Source: Maridesulfovibrio sp. (GTDB taxonomy: Bacteria > Desulfobacterota > Desulfovibrionia > Desulfovibrionales > Desulfovibrionaceae). Taken from it: a stretch of DNA of 64,000 nucleotides. The position numbers and the translations under genes were made by a program. The notes below the pieces were generated by a model. It had not been told where the DNA came from and made no database searches. It saw only the letters and a list, made by a program, of their open reading frames with translations. The DNA lies in contig NZ_OY787459.1 of the NCBI RefSeq assembly GCF_963678865.1, forward strand, positions 4,241,001 to 4,305,000. The letters are read 5' to 3'. This document shows positions 1-9,002 of the stretch, piece after piece (the stretch's first letter is position 1; each line of letters starts with the position of its first letter).

Positions 1-1
1 C

Positions 2-1669
2 GGTATGGTGCGGGGGCACAAGGACAAGATTGAAGTCGCCACGCAGGCTGCCGCTGATATGTTGGCAGCGCACATTAAAGACATTAATGGTGAGGATGAG
101 AAAATAGCTTATGTACGCAAGGTTGTGGATCATTTCCGCTTTGAAAAAGATAAGTCCGGGTACTTTTTTGTTTACCGTGGAACTACAGTAATTACTGTTC
201 CCACTAAGAAGTCATTGCAGGGGAAGGATCTTGGGGGAGCAAAAGACAAGAACGGCGTATATTTTGTTAAAGAGCTTTCAGAAGTAGCACATGCCGGTGG
301 CGGCTTTGTAGAGTACGTGTTCGACAAACCGGGCAAAGGCCTTCAGCCTAAACTTGCCTATGCGACAATGATTCCGGGCAGTGATCTTTGGATCGGGACC
401 GGTGTTTATATTGATAATGTTGATGCTGAAAAAGCCCGCATTAATCAGGAGTTGGGGGATGCCGTCAAGGCCGAGACAATTAGGATTGTTCTGATCATGC
501 TGGCGTTGCTTCTCTTTATTCTTACCCCGCTTTGTATTGTCATCGTACGTTCAATTGTCAGGCCTATTCAGGATGCTACAGATGCTGCCAGCCGTGTAGC
601 TGAAGGAGATTTGTCTATCTCTCTCAATCCTGCCGGCAAAAGTGAGATTTCTACTCTGCAGTCTTCCCTCAATACCATGGTTGAAACCCTTGATGCCAAC
701 CTCAAGGATATCAAGCGTAAGGAGGCTGAGTCTGCAGAACAGGCCAGAGTCGCTCAAAACATGGCTGCCGAAGCAGAAAAAGCACGTCAGCAGGCAGAGG
801 GAGCCAAGCGGGAAGGTATGTTGGCCGCTGCAACCAAGCTAGAGAGTGTGCTTAATAATATTGTGAAAATTTCAAGGGATGTCGAAAAATCCACTAATGA
901 AATCATGAACGGCAGCGATTTCCAGAAGCAGCGTATTGCCGAGACTGCAACTGCCATGGAAGAAATGAACGCTACTGTTCTTGAAGTTGCCAGGAATGCC
1001 ACTGAAACCAATGAAGACACCGAAATGACGAGGGATAAGGCTGCAGAAGGTCAAGGTGTTGTGCAAGGTACCATCGAATCCATGGTCGGTATTCAAAACC
1101 AGACAAACGCACTGGAACAGCTTATGGATCAGCTCAATACCCAATCCATAGAAATTGGTAATGTAATGAGCGTAATTAATGATATTGCAGACCAGACAAA
1201 CCTGTTGGCCCTGAACGCTGCCATTGAGGCTGCCCGTGCAGGTGAAGCAGGACGGGGATTTGCTGTTGTCGCAGATGAAGTACGCAAGCTTGCTGAAAAG
1301 ACTATCGGTGCTACTGATGAAGTGGATAAGTCTATTTCTTCCATTCAAAGGTTGGCCAAACAGAATATTGAAGGTATGCGCACAGCTGTAGAGGCTATTG
1401 GCGGAGCAACAGAACACTCCCGTGCGTCTGGAGATGTTTTGTCCGAGATTGTACAACTGGCCTCCAATGCAGCCGGACAGGTCCAGTCCATTGCCACTGC
1501 AGCAGAAGAGCAGTCCGCTACTTCCGACGAGATTAACCGCAGTATCGCTGAAATTGATTCCATGACTGAAGACAACGCCCGTAACAGCATGCTCGCAGCC
1601 GAGGCGGCTACCAACCTTTCCCGTGAGGTAGACGCTCTGGTGGCACTGGTTGAGGAACTCAGGAGTTAA
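2..1669 (+). CDS. Methyl-accepting chemotaxis protein with sCache domain (5' end cut by window)
   Basis: Transmembrane chemoreceptor that would signal to CheA/CheW. The frame is open to the window edge. Aligned with the receptor at 2295, it lacks about 45 N-terminal residues including the first membrane segment, so the ATG at position 5 is not the true start. Visible parts in order are a single Cache domain (FFVYRGT, then K-N-G-V-Y and W-I-G-T-G-V-Y), a second membrane segment coded near 480-555, a HAMP region with an acidic/alanine-rich coiled coil, and the cytoplasmic signalling hairpin with the tip [20 protein letters not shown] (coded near 1183-1242). It ends EELRS with no CheR-tethering pentapeptide. 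It is probably a paralogue of the 2295 gene by tandem duplication. The ligand cannot be told; sCache_2 domains often bind small organic acids. Confidence 0.93.
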   Translation, partial: GMVRGHKDKIEVATQAAADMLAAHIKDINGEDEKIAYVRKVVDHFRFEKDKSGYFFVYRGTTVITVPTKKSLQGKDLGGAKDKNGVYFVKELSEVAHAGGGFVEYVFDKPGKGLQPKLAYATMIPGSDLWIGTGVYIDNVDAEKARINQELGDAVKAETIRIVLIMLALLLFILTPLCIVIVRSIVRPIQDATDAASRVAEGDLSISLNPAGKSEISTLQSSLNTMVETLDANLKDIKRKEAESAEQARVAQNMAAEAEKARQQAEGAKREGMLAAATKLESVLNNIVKISRDVEKSTNEIMNGSDFQKQRIAETATAMEEMNATVLEVARNATETNEDTEMTRDKAAEGQGVVQGTIESMVGIQNQTNALEQLMDQLNTQSIEIGNVMSVINDIADQTNLLALNAAIEAARAGEAGRGFAVVADEVRKLAEKTIGATDEVDKSISSIQRLAKQNIEGMRTAVEAIGGATEHSRASGDVLSEIVQLASNAAGQVQSIATAAEEQSATSDEINRSIAEIDSMTEDNARNSMLAAEAATNLSREVDALVALVEELRS

Positions 1670-1776
1670 GCAGGCTGATTTTATCTTGTACAGCTTACGA
1701 AAATAAGCTTTAATGAATTTTCGAAATATCGAAGCCATTGTCCTGTTTATATATGCACTAAGGGAACGGAGGAAAA

Positions 1777-2079
1777 ATGATTAAACATATCGTAATGTGG
1801 AACCTGAAAGAAGAAGCTGCAGGCGGAACTGCTGCTGAAAACGGAGCTAAAGTCAAAGAAATGATTGAAGCCCTTAACGGCAAGATTGCTGAACTCAAAC
1901 ATGTTGAAGTCAGTGTGGATGTTTTTGAAGCCACACAGAAATGGGACATGGTTCTTTATTCAGAGTTTGATAGTAAAGAAGATCTGCAGACTTATGCAGT
2001 TCACCCCCTGCATCAGGAATGCGTTGCTTTCATTAAGCAAGTGGTGACTTCCCGCGATGCTATCGATTACGTGATCTAG
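1777..2079 (+). CDS. Dabb-family (stress-responsive A/B barrel) protein
   Basis: Small 100-residue protein whose start MIKHIVMWNLKEEA is typical of the Dabb (dimeric alpha-beta barrel) family. A good ribosome site (CGGAGG) precedes the ATG. Family members form ferredoxin-like dimers; most bacterial ones have no proven reaction. It lies alone between two chemoreceptors and has its own terminator, so I would not assume a chemotaxis role. Identification rests on the N-terminal motif and the length. Confidence 0.8.
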   Translation: MIKHIVMWNLKEEAAGGTAAENGAKVKEMIEALNGKIAELKHVEVSVDVFEATQKWDMVLYSEFDSKEDLQTYAVHPLHQECVAFIKQVVTSRDAIDYVI

Positions 2080-2097
2080 TTATAGGAACATATGCTT

Positions 2098-2134
2098 TCA
2101 AAGGCCGGAGACATACTGTCTTTGGCCTTTTTTT
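2098..2134 (+). terminator. Intrinsic terminator after Dabb gene
   Basis: Two stacked stems: an outer AAAGGCC/GGCCTTT and an inner AGACA/TGTCT with a three-base loop, followed by seven T. It ends the transcript of the Dabb gene. Confidence 0.8.
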
Positions 2135-2294
2135 GTCCACTGGTATTTCAGGATGTAATGCTTATATTATTAGAAAGTAATATGAAGTTGTTTCATAAAA
2201 GTTGCTAAAAAAATTGAAATTCTCCACCAAAGATGTATATTTTAAGTAAGGCTGGCAAAATTAGTTTTCAAATCCGTAAACAAGGGGAGGGCCT

Positions 2295-4106
2295 ATGTTG
2301 AAGAATTTATCAATAGGCGCACGTTTTTTTATGCTGCTGGCTTTGATGGTGCTTTTTTTGATCGTTACCGGTTTTTTCTTTCTGGGAGCCATTCGGGACA
2401 TAACAGCCTTCGGTGTGAGTAGTACTGAGGAAATCATGTTTCAGGACCAGAAGGACAAGGTTAAGGTTGCCACTCTAGCCATGGCCCGTTCGCTAGGTGA
2501 AGAGATGAATGTTGTTTCCGGGGAAGAGGAACGATTGGAATTCCTTCGTGCAGCTCTTGATCCGGTTCGGTTTGAGAGTGATAACTCCGGTTATTTTTTC
2601 GTATACAAGGGAACTGTAAATATGGTCATGCCGCCCAAGAAGTCCCTGCAAGGCAAGGATCTCGGCGGACTGAAGGATCAGAACGGCCTGTTTCTCATCC
2701 GGGAACTTTCCAAGGCTGCTCATGCCGGTGGCGGATTTGTGAAGTATTACTTTGATAAGCCTGGAGCCGGTATTCAGCCCAAGATCAGCTATTCCATGAT
2801 GATTCCCGGAACCGACATGTGGATCGGTACCGGTGTCTACATTGATAATATCGAAGTAGAAACCACCAAGATGGGTAATGAAATGCGTGAAAGCGCTAAC
2901 AGCTATACCATGAAGATCGTTCTTGGTGCAGGTGCAGTTCTGCTGCTATTGGTGTTGCCTCTTGCCATCTACCTGATTCGGTCCATTGTAAATCCTCTGG
3001 TTGAATCTACCAAGGCAGCCACTGAGGTTGCGGAAGGTAATCTGGATGTTTCACTTAATCCCGAAGGACGTAATGAAATATCCACCTTGCAGACGGCTCT
3101 TAATACTATGGTCGGAACCTTGTCCTCCAACCTTGAAAACATCAAGGCTAAGGAAGCCGAAGCTCAGGAACAGGCCCGTATTGCAGAAGAATCCGCTGCT
3201 CAGGCCCGCGAAGCCCAGATAAGGGCCGAGGGCGCCAAGAAGGAAGGTATGCTTGCTGCTGCAAACAGGTTGCAGGAAGTAGTTGAGCGCGTTTCTAGCA
3301 TCACAAGTGACGTTTCCAGCAGTGCTGAAGAAATTCAGCGCGGGAGCGAATTCCAGAAGCAGCGCGTGGCTGAAACCGCTACTGCCATGGAAGAAATGAA
3401 TGCGACCGTTCTTGAAGTTGCCAGGAATGCCACCGAAACCAATGAGAGCTCTGAAAGGTCCATGGAAAAGGCTCGTGAGGGAGCCAAGGTTGTGCAGGAT
3501 GTTATTGCTGCCATGGGCAACATTCAGGAACGTACTTCCAATCTGAAGGAGTCTATGGAGCATCTTGATACACAGGCTGTGGATATCGGCAACGTTTTGG
3601 GTGTAATTAATGACATTGCAGATCAGACCAATCTGTTGGCTTTGAATGCCGCTATTGAGGCTGCCCGTGCAGGCGATGCCGGAAGAGGCTTTGCTGTGGT
3701 TGCCGATGAGGTTCGAAAGCTTGCTGAAAAGACCATAGGTGCTACCGAAGAGGTTGAAAACAGTATTAATTCAATTCAGAAGTTGGCCCGTGAGAATGTG
3801 AGGGGGATGGATTCCACTGTAGACGCTGTAGCAAGTGCTACTGACCTTTCACGCTCCTCGGGCGAAATGCTGGATGAGATTGTCGAGCTGGCTGGTAATT
3901 CAGCAGATCAGGTACGTTCAATCGCTACCGCAGCAGAAGAACAGTCCGCCACTTCAGATGAGATCAACCGCAGCGTCGGTGAAATTGATTCCATGACTGA
4001 GGAAAATGCCCGTAACAGCCAGACTGCAGCAGAAGGAACCCGCTCGCTCACAGCGGAAGTTCAGGAACTTCTTAATCTGGTTGAAGAATTGCGAAGTGAA
4101 GAGTAG
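2295..4106 (+). CDS. Methyl-accepting chemotaxis protein with sCache domain
   Basis: Full-length chemoreceptor of 603 residues. Membrane segment 1 is near residues 8-32, then a periplasmic single Cache domain (about 40-195; [23 protein letters not shown]), membrane segment 2 (about 203-225), HAMP, a coiled coil, and the MCP signalling domain with the hairpin tip [20 protein letters not shown] near residues 440-480. AGGGGAGGG precedes the ATG. It is very similar to the truncated receptor at the window start over Cache and signalling regions, pointing to tandem duplication. The Hpt gene follows 57 bases downstream and may share the transcript. Confidence 0.95.
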   Translation: MLKNLSIGARFFMLLALMVLFLIVTGFFFLGAIRDITAFGVSSTEEIMFQDQKDKVKVATLAMARSLGEEMNVVSGEEERLEFLRAALDPVRFESDNSGYFFVYKGTVNMVMPPKKSLQGKDLGGLKDQNGLFLIRELSKAAHAGGGFVKYYFDKPGAGIQPKISYSMMIPGTDMWIGTGVYIDNIEVETTKMGNEMRESANSYTMKIVLGAGAVLLLLVLPLAIYLIRSIVNPLVESTKAATEVAEGNLDVSLNPEGRNEISTLQTALNTMVGTLSSNLENIKAKEAEAQEQARIAEESAAQAREAQIRAEGAKKEGMLAAANRLQEVVERVSSITSDVSSSAEEIQRGSEFQKQRVAETATAMEEMNATVLEVARNATETNESSERSMEKAREGAKVVQDVIAAMGNIQERTSNLKESMEHLDTQAVDIGNVLGVINDIADQTNLLALNAAIEAARAGDAGRGFAVVADEVRKLAEKTIGATEEVENSINSIQKLARENVRGMDSTVDAVASATDLSRSSGEMLDEIVELAGNSADQVRSIATAAEEQSATSDEINRSVGEIDSMTEENARNSQTAAEGTRSLTAEVQELLNLVEELRSEE

Positions 4107-4163
4107 TGTGTTCTGCTAGGATTGGATTATTCTGTCCTTGTGACCTACGCAATTGGAGGACTC

Positions 4164-4505
4164 ATGGCTTCTGAACTCATTGAGATCATTACAGAACATT
4201 TGCAGGGTAAAGCAGGTGTCCCGGCTGAAAAGATAATTGGGTTTCTCAAAGAAACGTCAGTTCATCTTCGGGTAATTATGGATACTCTTGATGAGGCCAT
4301 TGATGAAGGTGAGTTTGAAGACGTGGTCGCCAGTTCCCATATGCTCAAGGGGAGTCTTGTAAACCTTGGGCTGGAGGAACTCAGCATTGTGGCGGGAAAA
4401 ATCGAAACAGCAGCTTCAAGCACTTCTCCCCTGTATCTGAGCTGCTATTATATGCGATTACGCAGAGAGCTTTTACCTCTGCTTGATTATGCGGATAAAA
4501 GATGA
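4164..4505 (+). CDS. Hpt (histidine phosphotransfer) domain protein
   Basis: About 113 residues, helical, with the phosphotransfer motif SSHMLKGSLVNLGLEEL, whose His is the expected phosphate acceptor. I choose ATG 4164 over an upstream in-frame TTG at 4122 because GGAGG lies four bases before 4164 and the extra N-terminus has no Hpt character. Stand-alone Hpt proteins shuttle phosphate between receiver domains in phosphorelays. No receiver or hybrid kinase is encoded nearby, so its partners are unknown. It directly follows the second chemoreceptor. Confidence 0.8.
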   Translation: MASELIEIITEHLQGKAGVPAEKIIGFLKETSVHLRVIMDTLDEAIDEGEFEDVVASSHMLKGSLVNLGLEELSIVAGKIETAASSTSPLYLSCYYMRLRRELLPLLDYADKR

Positions 4506-4539
4506 AAAGTCCCGAGGCAACTGCCTCGGGACTTTTTTT
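4505..4539. terminator. Bidirectional terminator between Hpt gene and YheT-type hydrolase
   Basis: A 12-bp stem AGTCCCGAGGCA with its complement, loop of two to three bases, flanked by A4 on the left and T7 on the right. It can stop both converging transcripts. Confidence 0.88.
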
Positions 4540-4540
4540 A

Positions 4541-5536
4541 TTATGTATTCAGAAATCTTACTGTCCTATCCTCAGACCAGAGTTGTTTTTCCATCGGCAG
4601 GTCAGCGAATCCGACATGACCGCCGAAGTTTGTTATCTGCAGAGACAGGTACTGGTTTTTTTCCGCTTCCTGAACAGGGTAGCACTCAGGGGTCAGGAAG
4701 GGGTCGTCCTTGGCATTCAGTATTAGTGAAGGTACCCGGATATTTTCTAGATATTGTTTGCAGGAAGATTTGCGGTAGTAGTCAGCTGCATCAGCAAAGC
4801 CGTTGATGGGGGCGGTGTATGCGTTGTCGAAATCAACTATATTTTTGATGGAAGAAAGTTTTTCGAGAGGATAGAGGTCCGGAAATTGTTTGTTTTTCAA
4901 TTTTATTTTTTGTTTCAATGATCGAAGAAAATAATTTGTATAAATAAAATTGGATTTTGCACAGAGCCTTGTGGCCGAAGCTTCCAGATCGCATGGTACT
5001 GAAATACCAATGGCTCTTTTTACTTTGTTCGGGACGATGTCGGGATTTTCACCAAGATACTTTAGCACGTGGTTGCCACCCATGCTGAAGCCGATAAGGG
5101 CTGCATTTTCGTAAATACCATGATCAAGGCCGTATTTAAGAACTGTGTGCAGGTCTCTGGTATCACCACTGTGGTACATGCCGGGAGCTTTGTTCATCTC
5201 GCGGCTGCAGCCCCGGAAGCTGTATGTTATGCAGTCCCACCCTGCCAGCACCAGAGCGCGGGCCATACCAAGCACATACGGTCTGCGGGAATTGCCTTCA
5301 AGTCCGTGCGCAATCACGGCAAGTCTGGAGCTGCTCGCAAGGTGCCAGTCAATATCAAGGAAGTCTCCATCAGGTGTGTCGATTCTTCTTTTTACTACAG
5401 GCGGTAGGCTGACTTTCCGGAAAAGACGAGGGAAAATTGTTTGGATGTGACCGGATTGGAGAGGAAATTTGGGTTTATAGGGCGGGGGTTGCAATAAAGG
5501 CATTTGGTAAAAATATCCATCCTTTGGCTTGCTCAA
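4541..5536 (-). CDS. YheT-family alpha/beta-fold hydrolase
   Basis: A 331-residue alpha/beta hydrolase of the YheT/ABHD1-3-like group. It begins with the family's SGHIQTIFP segment, then VIAHGLEGNSRRPY (oxyanion-hole region), the nucleophile elbow GFSMGGNHVLKYLGE (Ser), a Asp-containing NAKDDPFLTPE and a C-terminal His in NFGGHVGF. The triad is thus complete. Family members are cytoplasmic or membrane-associated esterases of uncertain substrate. It is monocistronic, converging on the Hpt gene. Confidence 0.88.
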   Translation of the reverse strand: MSKPKDGYFYQMPLLQPPPYKPKFPLQSGHIQTIFPRLFRKVSLPPVVKRRIDTPDGDFLDIDWHLASSSRLAVIAHGLEGNSRRPYVLGMARALVLAGWDCITYSFRGCSREMNKAPGMYHSGDTRDLHTVLKYGLDHGIYENAALIGFSMGGNHVLKYLGENPDIVPNKVKRAIGISVPCDLEASATRLCAKSNFIYTNYFLRSLKQKIKLKNKQFPDLYPLEKLSSIKNIVDFDNAYTAPINGFADAADYYRKSSCKQYLENIRVPSLILNAKDDPFLTPECYPVQEAEKNQYLSLQITNFGGHVGFADLPMEKQLWSEDRTVRFLNT

Positions 5537-5656
5537 TTGAAGCCTGCTGATTGTGAATTGAAAATTTAAATCAAAGTGAGAATATACCGTTGGCAGTCTG
5601 CTGTCAAAAGGCTTATGCGCAGAGTAATTAATATCTTTTCGAGGATAGTCAACAGT

Positions 5657-6214
5657 TTATTGCAGTAGCAATTTCAGGCCGATTAAAATGAGCACGCATC
5701 CTCCGACCCTTTCGGCGATGTGGCTGTACCGCGAAGCACGTGCAAATGATTTACCCAGCCAGAGCCCGAAAGAAGTAAGCACCAGCGCGGTAATCCCGAT
5801 CATGGTGCAGGGGAATAGGATTGGGTAATCCATGATTGAAAAGGAAAGTCCCACTGCTAAAGCATCAAGGCTGGTGGCAACCGAGAGAAATACCAGGGAA
5901 AAACCTTTGGTAGGGTCCTTTTGTGTGTCGCAGGAGTCATCTGTGTCAAAGGATTCCTGAATCATTTTACCGCCGACAAAAGCCAGCAGGAAAAATGAAA
6001 TCCACGGGGCGTATGTTTCAACAAGGCCTTTTACAGTCAGCCCGGCCAGCCACCCCAGCAGGGGCATGAGAGCCTGAAACAGACCGAAGTGGAAAGAAAG
6101 CCTGAAGTTCTGGCGTCTGGTCACATCCGGCATGCATAGCCCGCAGGCCACGGCAATGGTGAAGGCATCCATGGCAAGTGCCACGGAGATGATGAGTATT
6201 TCGTATAAAGGCAT
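5657..6214 (-). CDS. mntP: Manganese efflux pump MntP
   Basis: A 185-residue, six-helix membrane protein with two internally related halves: AMDAFTIAVACG near the N-terminus and ATSLDALAVGLSF in the middle. These carry the conserved Asp residues of the MntP (YebN) family, which exports Mn(II). The charged loop DTDDSCDTQKDP separates the halves. The ribosome site is weak (AGGAG 13 bases before the ATG). An inverted repeat upstream (6243-6259) could be a metal-regulator site. Confidence 0.92.
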   Translation of the reverse strand: MPLYEILIISVALAMDAFTIAVACGLCMPDVTRRQNFRLSFHFGLFQALMPLLGWLAGLTVKGLVETYAPWISFFLLAFVGGKMIQESFDTDDSCDTQKDPTKGFSLVFLSVATSLDALAVGLSFSIMDYPILFPCTMIGITALVLTSFGLWLGKSFARASRYSHIAERVGGCVLILIGLKLLLQ

Positions 6215-6242
6215 GGGACGTTTACGGCTCCTGTAATTAATT

Positions 6243-6259
6243 AGGTAGTACTCTTACCT
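6243..6259. promoter_or_regulatory. Inverted repeat upstream of mntP
   Basis: AGGTAGTACTCTTACCT has five-base arms (AGGTA/TACCT) and sits about 30 bases upstream of mntP, between mntP and the divergent YitT gene. The AGGT/ACCT arms loosely resemble DtxR/MntR-family operators, but the spacing differs from the IdeR consensus. Assignment as an operator is a guess. Confidence 0.3.
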
Positions 6260-6366
6260 CTACGTTGCTTGTTTGTTAAGTACAAAAAAAAAGGTTATGG
6301 TGTGTGTTTGTTTTTGGTTTTGTCGTTATTAATTACGTTATAAAGAAGGGGGAGATTTACCAGCCA

Positions 6367-7263
6367 ATGTTAGAGCCGCTTAAGTCCGTATTAGGCAAGG
6401 GAACCTTAATAAGCTTTGATTTTACCTATTCTGTCTGGTGGAACATCATGTTGATCACGGTCGGATCGACTATATGTTCTGTCGCAATTAAGAGTCTTGC
6501 GGTGCCGCACGAGTTCCTTGCGGGAGGGATTTTCGGTTTGGCTTCTCTTGTATTTTATAAATTTAGTTTTTTAACACCAGGTTGGCTTTTCTTTATACTA
6601 AATATTCCGCTTTTTATTTTTGCTTGGATAAAGGTAAGCAGACGGTTTTTTGGGTATAGCCTATATGCAACATTTGCCGCGACTATTGCATACGAATTCA
6701 TTAATATACACCTTCCGGTGTATAATCATATTTATGCTGCTGTGGCATGCGGAACATTGCTTGGTTTTGGTGCTGGAATAGTACTGCGGTCTCTTGGATC
6801 AAACGGAGGTCTTGATGTTCTGGCTGTGTACTTGTTTCAGCGGTTTAATATTGGAATTGGTAAGGTCTATCTTGTTTTCAATTTTATCCTTTTCAGCTTA
6901 AGTCTGTTTGAGTTGCCGCTAGATACAATAATTGCCTCGCTAATCCTTGTGTTTATCTCGGCAACCGTGGTTGAGCAGACTCTCTCAATGTTTAACCAAC
7001 GTAAGGTTGTCTTTATTATTTCTGATAATATAGAATTGATCTGCCATGATATTCTGCACGAAATGAAGCAGAGTGCCACTTTTATTAAGGGGCAGGGAGC
7101 TTATTTACGTGAGGATAGGAATATTTTGATGACAGTAGTGAACAATATCCAATTAAAGAAACTGGAAGAAATAGCTTTCCGGCATGATGAGAGGGTTTTG
7201 TTTATTGTTGAAAATACGTTTTCGGTTATCGGGGCAAGTTTTTCGCGCAGAAAAGTTTATTAG
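6367..7263 (+). CDS. YitT-family membrane protein (DUF2179 C-terminus)
   Basis: About 298 residues. The N-terminal part has five or six hydrophobic segments, including the motif LRSLGSNGGLDVLA typical of YitT-like proteins. The C-terminal soluble part (KVVFIISDNIELICHDILHEM...TFIKGQGAY) is a DUF2179 domain. Function in the family is unproven. ATG 6367 is preferred to the upstream GTG at 6304 since the added residues are not family-like; AGGGGGAG lies 12 bases before it. The gene looks more AT-rich than its neighbours, possibly reflecting transfer. Confidence 0.85.
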   Translation: MLEPLKSVLGKGTLISFDFTYSVWWNIMLITVGSTICSVAIKSLAVPHEFLAGGIFGLASLVFYKFSFLTPGWLFFILNIPLFIFAWIKVSRRFFGYSLYATFAATIAYEFINIHLPVYNHIYAAVACGTLLGFGAGIVLRSLGSNGGLDVLAVYLFQRFNIGIGKVYLVFNFILFSLSLFELPLDTIIASLILVFISATVVEQTLSMFNQRKVVFIISDNIELICHDILHEMKQSATFIKGQGAYLREDRNILMTVVNNIQLKKLEEIAFRHDERVLFIVENTFSVIGASFSRRKVY

Positions 7264-7303
7264 TGTCTTTTATCTCTGAAGATTTTTTTTGTGCCGATTA
7301 AAT

Positions 7304-7340
7304 AAAAAAAGCCGGATGCCTGATGGCTCCGGCTTTAAAA
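7304..7340 (-). terminator. Terminator of the TVP38/GT2 operon
   Basis: Stem AAAGCCGGA(T)GCC / GGCTCCGGCTTT with loop TGAT. Read on the minus strand it ends in seven T. The plus-strand side has no good T-run, so it mainly serves the leftward operon. Confidence 0.8.
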
Positions 7341-7360
7341 ATATTAATTGATCAAACCTT

Positions 7361-8050
7361 TTATTCTACAACAGCTTCCGCCTGATTGCGGTATTTGCGG
7401 TAGATCTTGAACCCCAGCAGGGTGGAGATAACAAACAGCACCACGGCCATGACCATACGGATAGAGGAAGATACTTCCACCCCGCTTCCGAACAGGGCAA
7501 AGACCATATTCTGGGGCAGGTAGCCGACAGTTGATCCTAATATGAAGGGCAAGGCAGGAATACTGGTCACACCCGCAAGAATGTTGGTTATTACGTTGCT
7601 GCCCAGCGGGAAAAAGCGGATGGTCAGGGCCATGTTGAATGGGCTGCGGCTCAGGAAATTGTCCACTTTCTGGATACGGGCGCCGAATTTGTTTTGAATG
7701 AAAGAGCGGCCCACCAGCCGTGAGTAAATAAACGCTCCTGCGCAACCAAGCCCGGTTCCGATACTTCCCAGCAGGGTTCCCAATGCGAAGCCGTATGCGT
7801 AGCCTCCCATAAAGCAGATCACCTGTCTGGGAAAGCCGACAGCAGAGAAGAATGCCGACAACCCTACATAGGTGAGGACTCCGATTAAGCCGCGAGAACG
7901 CACATGCTCGTCTACCCAGTGGGTATCCAGGGCATCGGCTAGTCCTGCATAACGGATCAGGTAAACCGATAAACCCATAACCGCGAGCATAGCCAGTCCT
8001 TTGATCAGGGCCTTGACGCTGACTTTTGATTCGCTGCTTATCGCGCTCAT
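7361..8050 (-). CDS. TVP38/TMEM64 (VTT/DedA-like) membrane protein
   Basis: A 229-residue inner-membrane protein of the VTT domain family. Hallmarks are FFSAVGFPRQVICFMGGYAYG, GTLLGSIGTGLGCAGAFIYSRL with its re-entrant glycine-rich loop, and RFFPLGSNVITNILAGVT. Relatives act as lipid scramblases or in membrane homeostasis. It directly follows the GT2 gene (TAA immediately before its ATG), so the pair is one operon, as expected for a polyprenyl-phosphate glycosyltransferase with a membrane partner. Confidence 0.88.
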   Translation of the reverse strand: MSAISSESKVSVKALIKGLAMLAVMGLSVYLIRYAGLADALDTHWVDEHVRSRGLIGVLTYVGLSAFFSAVGFPRQVICFMGGYAYGFALGTLLGSIGTGLGCAGAFIYSRLVGRSFIQNKFGARIQKVDNFLSRSPFNMALTIRFFPLGSNVITNILAGVTSIPALPFILGSTVGYLPQNMVFALFGSGVEVSSSIRMVMAVVLFVISTLLGFKIYRKYRNQAEAVVE

Positions 8051-8782
8051 TTATTCATCGCCGCTGCGTTCTTTAACTGAATATGAAAAATGGCGTCCCA
8101 GCAGCCAGCGTACGCCAAGCAGGTCATACCCTCCTGCTATTGCCCGGTCGAGGGTTCCGTACTTGGATTCACCTTCGAAGCGGGGACGGTGGTTGACTTT
8201 CATTTCTGCAACAGATGCGCCCTGCATTTTCATGAGAGTGGGCAGGAAACGATGCATGCCGTTGAAGCGAGGAATAGCCCGGACCATGATGGTATTCATT
8301 ATTTTAAGCGAACATCCGGTATCCCGCACGGTTTCGTTGGTCATCCTGTTACGGATGGCGTTGGCGATTTTGGAACCGATGCGTTTGATCCAGACATCCT
8401 TGCGTTTCTGACGCCAGCCGATGGTCATGTCGTGCCCCTCATTGTATAGGGCAAGCATGGCCGGAAGGTCTGCAGGATCATTTTGCAGGTCAGCGTCCAT
8501 GGTGGCGACACGAGGTGCGCGGGCCTCATCAAATCCTGCACAGAAAGCTGCGGACTGCCCACGGTTTTCCGAAAAGGAAATGTAGCGGGCCTTGGGGTAG
8601 GTTAATGAAATATCTTTGAGCACGGCAAGGCTGTTATCCTTGCTGCCGTCATCTACAAATATAATTTCGTATGGAGTATCGAGCGGCTCAAGGGCTGCAT
8701 CAATTTCCTGCATCAGTTTTCGTAAATTGTCCTGTTCGTTGTAAACAGGGATTACGATGGAAAGTTCGTAGTGGTTTGTCAT
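8051..8782 (-). CDS. Family 2 glycosyltransferase (DPM1/undecaprenyl-phosphate sugar transferase type)
   Basis: A 243-residue GT-A enzyme: LSIVIPVYNEQDNL at the start, the nucleotide-sugar motif IIFVDDGSKDNS, metal-binding DADLQNDPADLP and RDTGCSLKIM. It lacks C-terminal membrane helices, which the co-transcribed VTT protein might replace functionally (inference). Start 8782 is chosen because an in-frame extension to 8929 would run antisense through the tRNA-fMet gene. No clear ribosome site precedes it. It probably transfers a sugar from an NDP-sugar to a polyprenyl phosphate. Confidence 0.88.
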   Translation of the reverse strand: MTNHYELSIVIPVYNEQDNLRKLMQEIDAALEPLDTPYEIIFVDDGSKDNSLAVLKDISLTYPKARYISFSENRGQSAAFCAGFDEARAPRVATMDADLQNDPADLPAMLALYNEGHDMTIGWRQKRKDVWIKRIGSKIANAIRNRMTNETVRDTGCSLKIMNTIMVRAIPRFNGMHRFLPTLMKMQGASVAEMKVNHRPRFEGESKYGTLDRAIAGGYDLLGVRWLLGRHFSYSVKERSGDE

Positions 8783-8827
8783 ATCGAGAGATGAGATAAG
8801 AAAATTTAAATAATTTGTAAATAGCTG

Positions 8828-8856
8828 TTGACATGAAGCGGCCTCGTCTGTAGAAC
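8828..8856 (+). promoter_or_regulatory. Sigma-70 promoter of tRNA-fMet copy 1
   Basis: TTGACA (8828-8833), a 17-base spacer, then TAGAAC (8851-8856), placed 15 bases before the tRNA. Copies 2 and 3 have the same arrangement. Confidence 0.8.
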
Positions 8857-8870
8857 CTCTTTCACAGTGA

Positions 8871-8947
<77 letters not shown>

Positions 8948-8961
8948 CAATGCTTCATCAG

Positions 8962-8995
8962 AAAGGCTCAACCTAACGGTTGGGCCTTTTTTTAT
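8962..8995 (+). terminator. Terminator of tRNA-fMet copy 1
   Basis: AAAGGCTCAACC / GGTTGGGCCTTT with loop TAAC and a seven-T tail. The same hairpin with compensating changes follows copy 3. Confidence 0.85.
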
Positions 8996-9002
8996 TGTTT
9001 TT

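Noticed and set aside
872..1738. 288-codon antisense frame in the first chemoreceptor
   Set aside because: Low-information Ser/Cys/Leu translation; the sense frame is a certain MCP.
2240..2270. Sigma-54-like TGGC sequence upstream of the second chemoreceptor
   Set aside because: TGGCAAAATTAG lacks the downstream GC at the required ten-base spacing.
6215..6300. Manganese (yybP-ykoY) riboswitch upstream of mntP
   Set aside because: I could not find the conserved loop motifs, and the leader is under 90 bases.
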